Shown: one piece after another, positions 17,238 through 25,217 of the stretch | Layout of the letters: each line of letters begins with the position of its first letter | How positions within the stretch are numbered: position 1 is the first letter of the stretch | Position numbers and translations under genes: made by a program | The notes under the pieces: generated by a model | Databases searched by the model: none | The model's input: the letters and a program-made list of their open reading frames with translations, nothing else | What the model was told of the DNA's origin: nothing | Assembly (NCBI GenBank): GCA_013388755.1 | Contig: JACAEQ010000116.1 | Span: forward strand, 62,001 to 126,000 | Direction: 5' to 3' | Length of the DNA: 64,000 nt | Source: Chloroflexota bacterium | GTDB taxonomy: Bacteria > Chloroflexota > Chloroflexia > Chloroflexales > Roseiflexaceae

Positions 17238-17459
17238 ATGACTGACCGCGTACCCACCAGCAGCGTTCATTCGACCTCGACCAGCGAACCGTCGTCTCGT
17301 TCGCCCGGGCGAACCATCGGGATGCTGGCCGTTCCGCCGCTCACGCTGGTGCTCCTCGCTTTTACGTTGCGCGCCGGGCGCGCCGCCGATCTGGTGATTG
17401 CCGGGCTGGCCATGCTGGCGCTGGCACTGGCTGCCGCCATATTTGCGGCTGAAGAGTGA
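17238..17459 (+). CDS. Small membrane protein (73 aa) ending the NACHT-protease block
   Basis: Starts MTDRVPTSS with a Ser/Thr-rich N-terminal 30 residues, then two closely spaced hydrophobic segments (about 33-50 and 55-71). GGAGGAACG precedes the ATG at 17238; a longer frame to 17196 lacks such a signal. It follows the C25-like gene by 44 bases on the same strand. The position and two-TM build resemble small membrane effectors or cleavage targets, but no homology is visible, so the role is inferred only. Confidence 0.7.
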   Translation: MTDRVPTSSVHSTSTSEPSSRSPGRTIGMLAVPPLTLVLLAFTLRAGRAADLVIAGLAMLALALAAAIFAAEE

Positions 17460-17553
17460 TGGCTGAGGGCATCACTGACAGGACTCACGCACTCGCGTGG
17501 ACCGACTCGTCATAGCCTGTGGCAGCGTGCTCCTCGCGAAGAAGGGCGGCGCG

Positions 17554-18972
17554 TTACTGCAACTCGTTCAGCGCCTTCACCGTGGCCTCCAGGATATCGC
17601 GATCATGCTCGGTGAACCCGAGTTCTACCAGCGCTTCGGTCACCGGTCGGAGCAAGACAGGCGAGACGACGGGACCGGCCGCCACGCTGCTCGCGCTCTG
17701 AGCCGCTCGCACTTCGCGCCGCCCGCGCTCCGCCATCCCGGCGACCTCCCACAATGGCGCATCGCGCACTGGCCGGATGTCGCCCCAGCCATAATGGTGC
17801 GCCAGAAACCGCACATATCCCAGCGCGGCAGCATCGAGCGTATGCTCGCGCGCCACGTATGCTCGCGCCGCCTGACCCATTGCGTCGGCAAGATCAGGTC
17901 GTTGGGCAAGCAAACGGCAATACGCCAGGATGAGATCGCCTTCCGCTGGATCTGGATCAACCTGCGCCACAACTCCCCGGGGAAGTTCGATAAATGAGCC
18001 ACTGGCCGTCACCAGTGTCGGCCTGCCAGCGCCCAGCAACCGCAGGAGACTGGCCGATGTCTCACCGGCCGTCGGGTGGCGCAGGTTCAGGCAGATATCG
18101 GCCGCAGCAACATAATCCTCAAAATCGGCGCGCGAAACATAGCCGGTGATCGTGACGGCGTCGGCAAGGCCGGCGCGTTCCACCACGGCGCGCGCATCAT
18201 AATTTGTCGAGATGCTGCCAACCAGAAGGTACCGGACCGCGGGCCATGTCTCGCGCAGTTCACGCAGCGCCCATAACGCCGGCTCCAGGCGTTTGTACGG
18301 GTTGATATGGCCGAAGGATGCCAGGATCAGCGCATCCAGCGGCAACCCGAGGCGCGCGCGCGCTTCGGCGCGTGGAACAGCGGGCGGAAGCGGTACTCCC
18401 ATAGGAACCAGCATCGCCGGCAGATCGGGTCTGAGGGCCGCAACGCGTTCCAGGACATACCGGCTATGTACCAGCATACCGTCTGCGCGCGCCAGAACAT
18501 CTTCACAAAAAGGAAAATCGAACGCCGCAGCAGTAAAGCGCCCGCGCAGCATTAATTCGGCGACGCGCGCCCCATCCGCGCCATACCGCCGCGCCATCTC
18601 AGCGCGGTAGAGGTCGATCTGGCCACGCGACGCCACCATCTCCTGGAGCATGAAATGGTGCAGCACAAAATCATGGAGCACCACCACACCCGGAATCCGC
18701 TGCAATGCACGCCAGATTCCCAGGTGCGCCGGGCTATTACCCATATGATAGATGATCGCGTCGAACGGGCGCCGGCGCTGATCCCGCTCAAGCCGGCTGA
18801 TCGGGCGCACCTCGAGGTGGCGCGCCAGTTGCGGATTTGCCGGTCGCAGACCATCTTCGACGTACAGTGTGATTGCAACGTACTTGCCGAGATAGGGCAA
18901 TAATTCTTCGCTGTAGTCGGAGATGCCGGACGGCGCGGGATTGACCGGGGAGGCGTAGGCGATCCGCTTCAT
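17554..18972 (-). CDS. GT4 family glycosyltransferase
   Basis: A 472-aa GT-B retaining glycosyltransferase. The N-terminal domain opens MKRIAYASPVNPAPSGISDY, with a glycine-rich donor/acceptor loop. The C-terminal nucleotide-sugar domain contains the GH-x-N-P-Y-K-R segment (FGHINPYKR) and HPTAGETSASLLRLLGAG, which replaces the usual EX7E loop. It should transfer a sugar to a surface polymer or lipid acceptor. The C-terminal ~60 residues (VRDAPLWEVAG onward) look like an accessory helical tail. It starts two bases after the NUDIX gene on the same strand. Confidence 0.9.
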   Translation of the reverse strand: MKRIAYASPVNPAPSGISDYSEELLPYLGKYVAITLYVEDGLRPANPQLARHLEVRPISRLERDQRRRPFDAIIYHMGNSPAHLGIWRALQRIPGVVVLHDFVLHHFMLQEMVASRGQIDLYRAEMARRYGADGARVAELMLRGRFTAAAFDFPFCEDVLARADGMLVHSRYVLERVAALRPDLPAMLVPMGVPLPPAVPRAEARARLGLPLDALILASFGHINPYKRLEPALWALRELRETWPAVRYLLVGSISTNYDARAVVERAGLADAVTITGYVSRADFEDYVAAADICLNLRHPTAGETSASLLRLLGAGRPTLVTASGSFIELPRGVVAQVDPDPAEGDLILAYCRLLAQRPDLADAMGQAARAYVAREHTLDAAALGYVRFLAHHYGWGDIRPVRDAPLWEVAGMAERGRREVRAAQSASSVAAGPVVSPVLLRPVTEALVELGFTEHDRDILEATVKALNELQ

Positions 18973-18974
18973 AG

Positions 18975-19445
18975 CTAATCAAACGCCGCTTCGGAACGCC
19001 CGGCGAACGCATCGTGCAGCATGCGCACATAGCGCGGCATCAATGGCGGCAGATGATCGGGCGCATAGTAGGAGAGTGATACGAACTCGGCATGATCAGG
19101 TTGCAGGATGCCGCCCATAACGCGGCAGGCAAAGAACGCGCTGACAATCTGGGCCTGATCGCCGTTCGGATAGGTCCACTCAAACTCACGGCCAGTGTAC
19201 AGGCCGATCAACTTTTCAACCGTGATGTGCAACCCGGTTTCCTCCAGCACCTCGCGTACCAGCGTGCGCGCCGGCGTCTCGCCAAGCTGCACCACACCTG
19301 ATGGCGGCGCCCAGAGCATCACGTCGGTGCGCTGACCGAGCAGCACATGCCCGTGTTCGTTGGCAATAAATGCACTTGCGGCAAGCTGCAACAGCCGCTG
19401 ATGACCGACATAACTACGCAGCCAGGTGGTGTAGTTGACCATCAT
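18975..19445 (-). CDS. NUDIX hydrolase
   Basis: A 156-aa hydrolase starting MMVNYTTWLRSYVGHQ. The complete Nudix box (G-x5-E-x7-REVLEETG) is at residues about 62-84. The C-terminal part is enriched in aromatic residues. It should hydrolyse a nucleoside diphosphate linked to another moiety. GAGGG lies five bases before ATG 19445; the second Met at 19442 is an alternative. The frame is open far upstream, but that extension is the translated intergenic repeat at 19536-19687 and is not coding. It is followed within two bases by a glycosyltransferase gene, so it may act on sugar nucleotides. Confidence 0.9.
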   Translation of the reverse strand: MMVNYTTWLRSYVGHQRLLQLAASAFIANEHGHVLLGQRTDVMLWAPPSGVVQLGETPARTLVREVLEETGLHITVEKLIGLYTGREFEWTYPNGDQAQIVSAFFACRVMGGILQPDHAEFVSLSYYAPDHLPPLMPRYVRMLHDAFAGRSEAAFD

Positions 19446-19535
19446 TGGCGCCCTCGAAGATGATAGCGAACGATCACGTATCGTCTGTTGTGATGTGGTG
19501 CGGCGGGCGAAGCCGCCGCACCGTACCACATTAGA

Positions 19536-19687
19536 GCCTATCCGAATAACGCTACGCCTCCTGTCATTGCGAGGAGCGCGAGCGACAGCTTGCAGCGAGC
19601 GAAGCGTGGCTGAAGCGATCTCCGCTCGCGCCGGTAGATTGCTTCGCTTCGCTCGCAATGACAGCCAGTCCGTTTTTTCGGATAGGC
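19536..19687. repeat. Dispersed palindromic repeat, copy 1
   Basis: The best-preserved copy of a family seen four times here. It is bounded by GCCTATCCGAA and its inverse TTCGGATAGGC. Inside are TGTCATTGCGAG and CTCGCAATGACA, also inverted, so the whole element can fold on itself. The central part carries TTGCAGCGAGCGAAGCGTGG. Other copies are at 46900-47041, 47100-47206 (partial) and 59868-60000. Confidence 0.85.
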
Positions 19688-20014
19688 ACTTAGTATCGAG
19701 AGTACCACGCCGCCGCAGGTTAGAACGACGCTCCAAAACGCGCCATCGCCTGACTCGTCTCAGTTACACGACGTACGTGGTTGCGTACCAGCAGGGTGGC
19801 CTGGCGGGCATGCCGCCCGCCAGGGTCAAGCATCCGGCGGCGGGAAGGCAGTTGCAACGCGGAAACGAACGCCGTCCCGCCGGCGGACGGGCCCTGGCAT
19901 GCGCCCGGCTGGCCGATTGCACGCGTGACCGCGTCACTCCCGTCAGTTAGAGAAATGCAACGTATAACAATCGAGCCGCAATTATACCATCCTCCCGGGT
20001 GTCGCATTCTATGC

Positions 20015-20020
20015 TACAAT
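20015..20020 (+). promoter_or_regulatory. Extended -10 (TGCTACAAT)
   Basis: TACAAT preceded by TGC lies 35 bases before the 45-aa membrane-protein start. No clear -35 box is present at the right distance. Confidence 0.5.
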
Positions 20021-20055
20021 CGCTTCGACACAGGCCGTGACCTCTGGAGGGACAG

Positions 20056-20193
20056 ATGGAGATCATCGTCTACATCGTCAAGTACGCATTTATTGCTGCG
20101 CTGGCAGTGGAAGTTGTGTTGATCGGGCGCGCGATCGCCGGCGTGGCGATCGAGAAAGCCCGCGCCCCGAAGGCCGCCCCGGCTGCGGAGTAA
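20056..20193 (+). CDS. 45-aa single-TM protein
   Basis: Starts MEIIVYIVKYAFIAALAVEVV and contains one TM helix (about 4-26) followed by a basic, Ala/Pro-rich tail ending AAPAAE. GGAGGG lies four bases before the ATG, and an extended -10 lies 35 bases upstream. Its stop is six bases before the GTG start of the metallophosphoesterase, so translation is likely coupled. No family recognised; it could tether or regulate the phosphoesterase at the membrane. Confidence 0.75.
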   Translation: MEIIVYIVKYAFIAALAVEVVLIGRAIAGVAIEKARAPKAAPAAE

Positions 20194-20199
20194 TTGCCG

Positions 20200-21024
20200 G
20201 TGCGGCACACACTGATGCACATCTCGGATCTGCACGCCGGATCGCCATTTAATCCGCGTGTGGCGGATCAACTGGCACGCGAGGCACATGATCTGCACCC
20301 CGATCTACTGGTCATCTCAGGCGACCTTGTGCAGCGTGCCGACTTTCCTGCCCAGTGGGCGACCATTACGGAGTATCTGCGGATCCTGCCGGAACCACGC
20401 CTGATCATCCCCGGTAATCACGATGTGCCGCTGTTCAACCCGCTCGCGCGACTGTTTCGCCCGCTGGATGTCTATCGTCGTTACATCACGCCCGATCTCA
20501 ACCCGGTCTTCGAACGCCCTGGTCTTGCGGTTGTTGGCGGCAATAGTGCCCATGGTCTGACCGTGGATGGCGGGTATGTCAGCCGCGCGCAGCGCGAAAC
20601 GATGGAACGCACCTTTGCACGCTGGCCCGATGGCGTCTGTAAGGTTGCCGTTCTGCATCACGGCGTTGTGCGCCCGCCTGGCTGCGAACGACGCAGCATC
20701 ATTCGCAACGCCGACGATGTCATCCGGATGCTCGATCGCAGCGGTGTCGAATTGTTGCTGTGCGGGCACCATCATGTTGCCTATGTCGGCACCACCCGCG
20801 ATGTGCGCCCCGATCTGCAGCACGGAACGATCATTGTTCAGAGCGGCACCAGTACGTCGCGGCGCGTCAGGCATGGCGAACATGGTAGAAACTCGTACAA
20901 TGTCATCACGATTGAAGATGGAGTGATCCGTATTCGCCAGCATCTGTACCACGAAGATACCAGGCGCTACGTCGCTTCCGCCGAGCACGTGTTTCCACAA
21001 CGCTCCGCCCACGTCGCCACGTGA
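20200..21024 (+). CDS. Calcineurin-like metallophosphoesterase
   Basis: A 274-aa protein with the full dinuclear metal motif set: HISDLHAG (D-x-H), VISGDLVQRA (GD), IIPGNHDVPL (GNHD), an H in VLHHGV, and GHHH in LLCGHHHVAY. This matches cytosolic 3',5'-cyclic-nucleotide-phosphodiesterase-like (CpdA) enzymes; whether it cleaves cyclic nucleotides or another phosphoester is open. I take GTG 20200 as start, nine bases after GGAG; TTG 20194 is possible. The gene is tightly linked to the 45-aa membrane protein before it. Confidence 0.9.
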   Translation: MRHTLMHISDLHAGSPFNPRVADQLAREAHDLHPDLLVISGDLVQRADFPAQWATITEYLRILPEPRLIIPGNHDVPLFNPLARLFRPLDVYRRYITPDLNPVFERPGLAVVGGNSAHGLTVDGGYVSRAQRETMERTFARWPDGVCKVAVLHHGVVRPPGCERRSIIRNADDVIRMLDRSGVELLLCGHHHVAYVGTTRDVRPDLQHGTIIVQSGTSTSRRVRHGEHGRNSYNVITIEDGVIRIRQHLYHEDTRRYVASAEHVFPQRSAHVAT

Positions 21025-21165
21025 GTCGCATGCTTGAAGGGACGGCACACGATCGTTCGGATCTGTCGACATCAACGGGTGGCGCCGGGGGCACGGCGGC
21101 AGGTAATCCCCGGCGATACCCGGGGTATGTGTGGGCCAGCCGAACCGGCCAGACGGATCATCAGT

Positions 21166-21693
21166 ATGACCCTCGAGCAAACATCTGAACACAAAGTTGA
21201 TACCGGGCCGCTGCCGCCATTGCCACCGGAGCCGCCACCGCGCCGGCGAGCGCCAGCATGGGGTATGATCGCCGGGGTTGCCCTGCTGGCGCTGGCAGCA
21301 ATCGCCATCTGGTGGTTTACCCGTCCGCCCGACCCGATGCAGGATCGGCGACCGGTGCAGGTGGTGCAGCAGTTTGTTGCCGCTACCGAGGCGCGTGATG
21401 TCTCCCGGATGCTGGAGTTTGTCGAGCCGACCGATCTCAAGCGCCAGATCAGCCCTGAACTGCGCGCATATATGGAATATGTCACCGGACTACAATTTGA
21501 TGACAGCACGTACACGCTGGTGGATAATGACGGCGTCACTGCGCATGTGCGCCTGACCGGCACCGTTCGCTATACCATTGATTACGGTACGGTTCATTCC
21601 GGTACAAGTCCGGTCGACTCACTCTTCGAACTCGTCATGCTGGAAGGGTCATGGTATCTGCGGGGCATGACACTGCCTGAGATTGAACGGTGA
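21166..21693 (+). CDS. Membrane-anchored NTF2-like protein
   Basis: A 175-aa protein. A proline-rich cytosolic N-terminus (PPLPPEPPPRRR) is followed by one TM helix (about 35-52, ending IAIWWF), then a ~110-residue extracellular domain. The latter begins PVQVVQQFVAATEARDVSRM, typical of NTF2/SnoaL-like DUF4878-type lipid or ligand-binding folds. ATG 21166 starts just before the proline-rich stretch; the ribosome binding site is weak. It lies nine bases before the subtilase-FHA gene and is probably in the same transcript. Confidence 0.72.
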   Translation: MTLEQTSEHKVDTGPLPPLPPEPPPRRRAPAWGMIAGVALLALAAIAIWWFTRPPDPMQDRRPVQVVQQFVAATEARDVSRMLEFVEPTDLKRQISPELRAYMEYVTGLQFDDSTYTLVDNDGVTAHVRLTGTVRYTIDYGTVHSGTSPVDSLFELVMLEGSWYLRGMTLPEIER

Positions 21694-21702
21694 TCGTGGC
21701 TT

Positions 21703-23241
21703 ATGCCGTTCCGTACACTCCTGATCTTGCCGCTCGTCCTGCTCCTCTCCCCTGTCGCTCCCAGCGATCCGCGTCTCGACGATCAATGGGCGCTGCGCCG
21801 GGTTGGCGCCTCGTGCGCCTGGGATCGTACGACAGGTAGCGCGAACGTCCTGGTGGCGATCATTGACAGCGGTGTTGATCTGACTCATCCCGATCTTGCC
21901 GGCCGCCTGCGTGCCGATGGCTACGATTTTGTTGACAATGACGACGATCCGCGTGACGAGAACGGCCACGGCACCCACGTCGCCGGAATCATTGCCGCCA
22001 CACTTGATAATGAGGAAGGCATCGCCGGCCTGGCGCCGGGGGTGATGATTCTGCCAGTGCGGGTGATGAATGCGCGCGGTAAAGGCTCCGATTTCTCGAT
22101 TGCCCGTGGTATTCGCTTCGCCGCGGATCGCGGGGCACAGGTGATCAATCTCAGCCTCGGCGCAACACTGATGGTCAGTGCCGACTCGTCATCCCCTGAG
22201 GTCAATGATGCGTTGCGCTACGCCCAGGATCGCGGGGCGCTTATTGTCGTGGCAGCAGGGAACGACTATGTTCCACTGCCGAATGCTATCGCCGTTGATA
22301 ACCCCGATGTTCTGGTGGTTGCGGCGACCGACTCGCGCGATCGCAAGGCCGACTTTTCCAACTCCGGCCCGTGGGTTGGCGTAAGTGCGCCCGGCGTGCA
22401 GATCCTCTCGACCATGCCAACCTACGAGGTGTTTCTGACCAGCGATCGCGTGCCGCGCGACGAGCGTTTCCGTAATGGATACGACTATATGAGCGGCACC
22501 TCACAGGCAGCGCCGTATGTCGCAGCGCTGGCGGCGCTGCTTTTTTCGGCCCACCCGGAATGGGACGCCGCGCGGGTCGCGCAGGAGATCCGCGCCGCTG
22601 CAACGGATATCCGCAGCATCAACCCGGAACTGCAACTCGGCGCCGGACGCATGGATGCGTGCAAGTCGCTTGGTGGCCCGCCGGCAGCCGAGGTGCAACC
22701 GCCACGACTCCCTTCGTCGTCGCTCAATGAGGCATTCTTCGGTTTGCTGGCGCTGGCTGCGTGTGGAGTCACCCTGATCCTCATCCTGCTGGTGATCGGG
22801 CTGGCCATTGGCGGGCGCCGGCGGGCGCCCCGCCCGGCGCCGGCACCGGCGCCAGTCTATGTTCCGCCGCCATCGCCAGTTCGGCCGCAACCCTACCAGC
22901 CAGTCGTACCGCCGGCACCGCAACCAGCCCCTGCCCCGGCAGCACCAGGCGCCTGGGGCTCCCTCACCGTGATCGCCGGTCCCGCTCAGCAGCGCAACTA
23001 CCCGCTCATTGGCGTTGAAACGTTGATCGGGCGCAGCGAAGAATGCCAGATCGTGCTAATCGGCGATGGAACGATCTCACGTCGCCATGCCATCGTCCGT
23101 AACGATGGCCGTCAGGTGACGGTCGAAGATGCCGGCAGCAGCCACGGCAGCTACCTGAATGGTCAGCGCGTGACCCGGCCAGTGCCGGTGCGTCGCGGTG
23201 ATGTCTTGCAGGTCGGGCAGAGCCAGTTGCGGTTCGATTGA
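21703..23241 (+). CDS. Membrane subtilase (S8) fused to an FHA domain
   Basis: A 512-aa fusion. After a signal peptide (LLILPLVLLLSPVAP) comes a complete S8 serine protease domain with catalytic D55 (IIDSGVD), H89 (NGHGTHVAG), and S267 (MSGTSQAAP). A TM helix lies at about 345-370 (LALAACGVTLILILLVIGL). A proline-rich linker follows, then a C-terminal FHA domain (about 420-512) with GRS at the phosphothreonine loop, SRRH and NG motifs. The topology places the protease outside and the phosphopeptide reader inside. It could therefore be governed by Ser/Thr kinases such as the one at 44407. The ATG is weakly preceded by a ribosome binding site. Confidence 0.92.
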   Translation: MPFRTLLILPLVLLLSPVAPSDPRLDDQWALRRVGASCAWDRTTGSANVLVAIIDSGVDLTHPDLAGRLRADGYDFVDNDDDPRDENGHGTHVAGIIAATLDNEEGIAGLAPGVMILPVRVMNARGKGSDFSIARGIRFAADRGAQVINLSLGATLMVSADSSSPEVNDALRYAQDRGALIVVAAGNDYVPLPNAIAVDNPDVLVVAATDSRDRKADFSNSGPWVGVSAPGVQILSTMPTYEVFLTSDRVPRDERFRNGYDYMSGTSQAAPYVAALAALLFSAHPEWDAARVAQEIRAAATDIRSINPELQLGAGRMDACKSLGGPPAAEVQPPRLPSSSLNEAFFGLLALAACGVTLILILLVIGLAIGGRRRAPRPAPAPAPVYVPPPSPVRPQPYQPVVPPAPQPAPAPAAPGAWGSLTVIAGPAQQRNYPLIGVETLIGRSEECQIVLIGDGTISRRHAIVRNDGRQVTVEDAGSSHGSYLNGQRVTRPVPVRRGDVLQVGQSQLRFD

Positions 23242-23274
23242 TGCAAACCGGCAGTGGCCCACCCCTCGGATGGC

Positions 23275-23793
23275 TCAGTCATGCTTATCGTCGCCGCGTT
23301 CACTGCCGTGCTCGCTGCCAAATGTCGCCAGCAAGCCGTCGATCAGTTGCTGGCGCTCCAGTGGTGAGAGATTCGCCTCCGGATGGAGCGGCAGATAGAA
23401 CCAGAGCGGCATCTCGCCCTTCTGTACCGTTTCCGCTGCTTCGTCTCCTTCATTCTTCTCTGGTCGACCCCATTCCGAGACATTGAACTTCGCGCGCCCT
23501 TCATTGACATCGCGCACGATCAACCACGAGACTGGCGCAACCTGGCTGTACCACGGCCAGACGGTCTCGTTACTATGGCAGTCGGCACAGGCGCGGAAGA
23601 AGAGCGCCCGTGTCTGCGGCGTATCCCATACCGGCTCGGCCAGAACGGGCGGGTTGGCCCCGGCGCGACCCGCGGGAATGAACTGGATAATCAGCAGCAA
23701 TCCGATGACCCCGCCGAGCGCGATTGCCGCGATGCGGCGCGCGTTCCCTCGACGTGATGCAGGTGTTGATGAACTGGCCGTACCAGCGGTCAT
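23275..23793 (-). CDS. Haem-binding domain protein (single c-type haem)
   Basis: A 172-aa protein: an Ala/Ser-rich leader, one TM anchor (about 20-40), then a single CADCH haem c attachment motif (C69, C72, H73) followed by [16 protein letters not shown], a pattern of the Haem_bd family. The partner axial ligand may be a Met such as that in GEMPLW. It should be exposed outside the membrane. AAGGAG precedes ATG 23793. The ferric-reductase-like remnant ends 22 bases upstream, so the two were probably an electron-transfer operon before the remnant lost its 5' half. Confidence 0.88.
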   Translation of the reverse strand: MTAGTASSSTPASRRGNARRIAAIALGGVIGLLLIIQFIPAGRAGANPPVLAEPVWDTPQTRALFFRACADCHSNETVWPWYSQVAPVSWLIVRDVNEGRAKFNVSEWGRPEKNEGDEAAETVQKGEMPLWFYLPLHPEANLSPLERQQLIDGLLATFGSEHGSERGDDKHD

Positions 23794-23814
23794 GGTGTGC
23801 TCCTTGTGTGGGTA

Positions 23815-24039
23815 TCAGCTATGTCTCATTGGCGCCGTGGAGCGAGTCGATCCGGTCCGCTTGACGATTGATACCAGTATACGATAGATGGTCAGGAAGA
23901 GAACACTCGTCCCACTGGACCAGTAGAGCACGCGGGCCATGTCCGTCTGGCTGTCGCTACCGCTCGACACACCATGCGCCAGCGCCAACGCGAAGACAAC
24001 AAAGCTCAGGAAGTGGACCAGTCGCCATAGACGCCGACC
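23815..24039 (-). pseudogene. 3' remnant of a ferric-reductase-like membrane protein
   Basis: The last ~75 codons read GRRLWRLVHFLSF..., then two TM helices with AHG haem-region His and YRILVS. These match the C-terminal part of ferric-reductase/YedZ-like transmembrane domains. The N-terminal half, including the other TM helices and haem histidines, is missing. Upstream of 24039 the frame simply reads through the antisense of a histidine-kinase fragment. The open frame to 24219 is therefore chimeric, not an intact gene. Confidence 0.75.
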
Positions 24040-24315
24040 GGTGGCCGTATTACCCTTGCGGCCGGGCCACGCAGCCACGATGTTCTGATCCGGATCACTG
24101 ATACTGGCAGCGGTATCGCGCCGGAGCACCTGCCCCATGTCTTTGAGCGGTTTTATCGTGTCGATCCGGCGCGCGGGCGTGAGAACGGCAACGCAGGTCT
24201 GGGGCTGTCCATCGCACAAGGCCTGGTCAGGGCCATGGGTGGCCAGATTGCGCTTGAAAGCTTCCCGGGGGTAGGCACCACGGTGTGTGTGACTCTACCG
24301 CAGGCCCACGCCTGA
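24031..24315 (+). pseudogene. 3' remnant of a sensor histidine kinase
   Basis: From 24031 the plus strand reads TPTGGRITLA..., the end of the N-box, then ITDTGSGI (G1 box), HVFERFYR (F box), GNAGLGLSIAQGL (G2 box) and a normal C-terminus with TGA at 24313-24315. A stop codon precedes it at 24028-24030. DHp domain and sensor are absent. Only about 94 residues of the HATPase domain remain. Confidence 0.82.
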
Positions 24316-24427
24316 TCCGTCAAAAGATGGACATCGGGCCGCCTTTCCGGGGGACGCCATGCGCTGCGTTCTGTGGTACGCTGGTACCAGCGCAGCACCA
24401 TGCATGTTGCGGTGAAAGGAGTGTCTG

Positions 24428-25075
24428 ATGGAACCTGACGTATCAAAGAACGCGAAGATTATCGGTATCGTTCTGGTCGTTCTTGGTGCGCTGAGCCTGC
24501 TGCAGAATTTCGGTCTACTTGGCTTTGTGGCGTCGCTGGTCTGGGCAGCCATGTTCGCTGTCGGCGGTGCTGTCTTCCTCTATTTCTTCTTCCGCAACGC
24601 GGCACACTGGTGGGCGGCCATTCCGGCGGGCGCCCTGCTGGGGATTGCCGTAACGATCGGCGCGAGCGAATTGCCCTGGATTCCCGGTGGTGTGGTCGGC
24701 TCGCTCTTCCTCGGTATGCTCAGCCTTGGTTTCCTGGCAATCTATCTGACCGACCATTCGCGCTGGTGGGCGGTGATTCCCGGCGGTACGCTCCTGAGCG
24801 TTGCAGCGACTGCGGCGATGTCCGAGATCCTGCCCGGTGAGGCGACCGGCGGCGTTTTGTTCCTCGGCCTGGCGGCAACCTTTGCGCTGCTGGCGCTGTT
24901 GCCGGGCGCACCGAAACTGCGCTGGGCCTTCGTGCCGGCGGCCGTGCTTGGCGTCATGGGTGTGCTCTTGATGATGTCGGCGGTGCAACTGGCAAGCATT
25001 CTCTGGCCGGTGGTTCTGATCGCCGCCGGGATAGCACTGCTGTATCGGAACCGCCATCGCGAGATCTATCGCTAA
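24428..25075 (+). CDS. Multi-TM protein, LiaF/DUF5668-like membrane module
   Basis: A 215-aa integral membrane protein with about seven hydrophobic segments. It opens with a pair like IIGIVLVVLGALSLLQNFGL, a motif of LiaF-type/DUF5668 membrane domains (helix, NFG, helix), and closes with SILWPVVLIAAGIALLYRNR, the same signature. AAAGGAG lies six bases before ATG 24428. The next co-directional gene has the same N-terminal module fused to a toast-rack domain, so the two likely work together in envelope sensing or stability. The function is inferred from that relationship. Confidence 0.72.
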   Translation: MEPDVSKNAKIIGIVLVVLGALSLLQNFGLLGFVASLVWAAMFAVGGAVFLYFFFRNAAHWWAAIPAGALLGIAVTIGASELPWIPGGVVGSLFLGMLSLGFLAIYLTDHSRWWAVIPGGTLLSVAATAAMSEILPGEATGGVLFLGLAATFALLALLPGAPKLRWAFVPAAVLGVMGVLLMMSAVQLASILWPVVLIAAGIALLYRNRHREIYR

Positions 25076-25097
25076 TGTCGGTAACGTATTCGGTATC

Positions 25098-25128
25098 TGA
25101 TGCGGTGTGGCTTCGCCGCGCCGCATCA
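25098..25128 (+). terminator. 14-bp hairpin between the two LiaF-like genes
   Basis: TGATGCGGTGTGGC, loop TTC, GCCGCGCCGCATCA forms a 14-bp stem with two G-U pairs. It sits 22 bases after the first gene's stop. No T-run follows, so it could be a partial terminator or an RNA stabiliser rather than a full stop. Confidence 0.5.
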
Positions 25129-25217
25129 GAACCAGAATCCCTATGGGCCGGCGGCCCGAACCACCTGAAAAAGGGAATGCCCTACCGGCGCTCTCGTGCC
25201 TCAAAGGAGCGACCTGG

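Larger units (their letters stand above)
19446..20055. other. 610-base intergenic region rich in hairpins
   Basis: It contains a 10-bp perfect hairpin at 19497-19522 (GGTGCGGCGG / CCGCCGCACC), the dispersed repeat at 19536-19687, and another 10-bp hairpin at 19800-19824 (CCTGGCGGGC / GCCCGCCAGG). No supported gene lies inside it. Confidence 0.7.

Noticed and set aside
19446-19736. 97-residue N-terminal extension of the NUDIX protein
   Set aside because: It translates the dispersed intergenic repeat and has no ribosome binding site; the internal ATG at 19445 has GAGGG upstream and starts the normal domain.
23815-24219. 134-aa minus-strand frame as an intact ferric-reductase gene
   Set aside because: Only the last ~75 residues match; the N-terminal part is antisense of the histidine-kinase remnant, and several TM helices of the family are missing.
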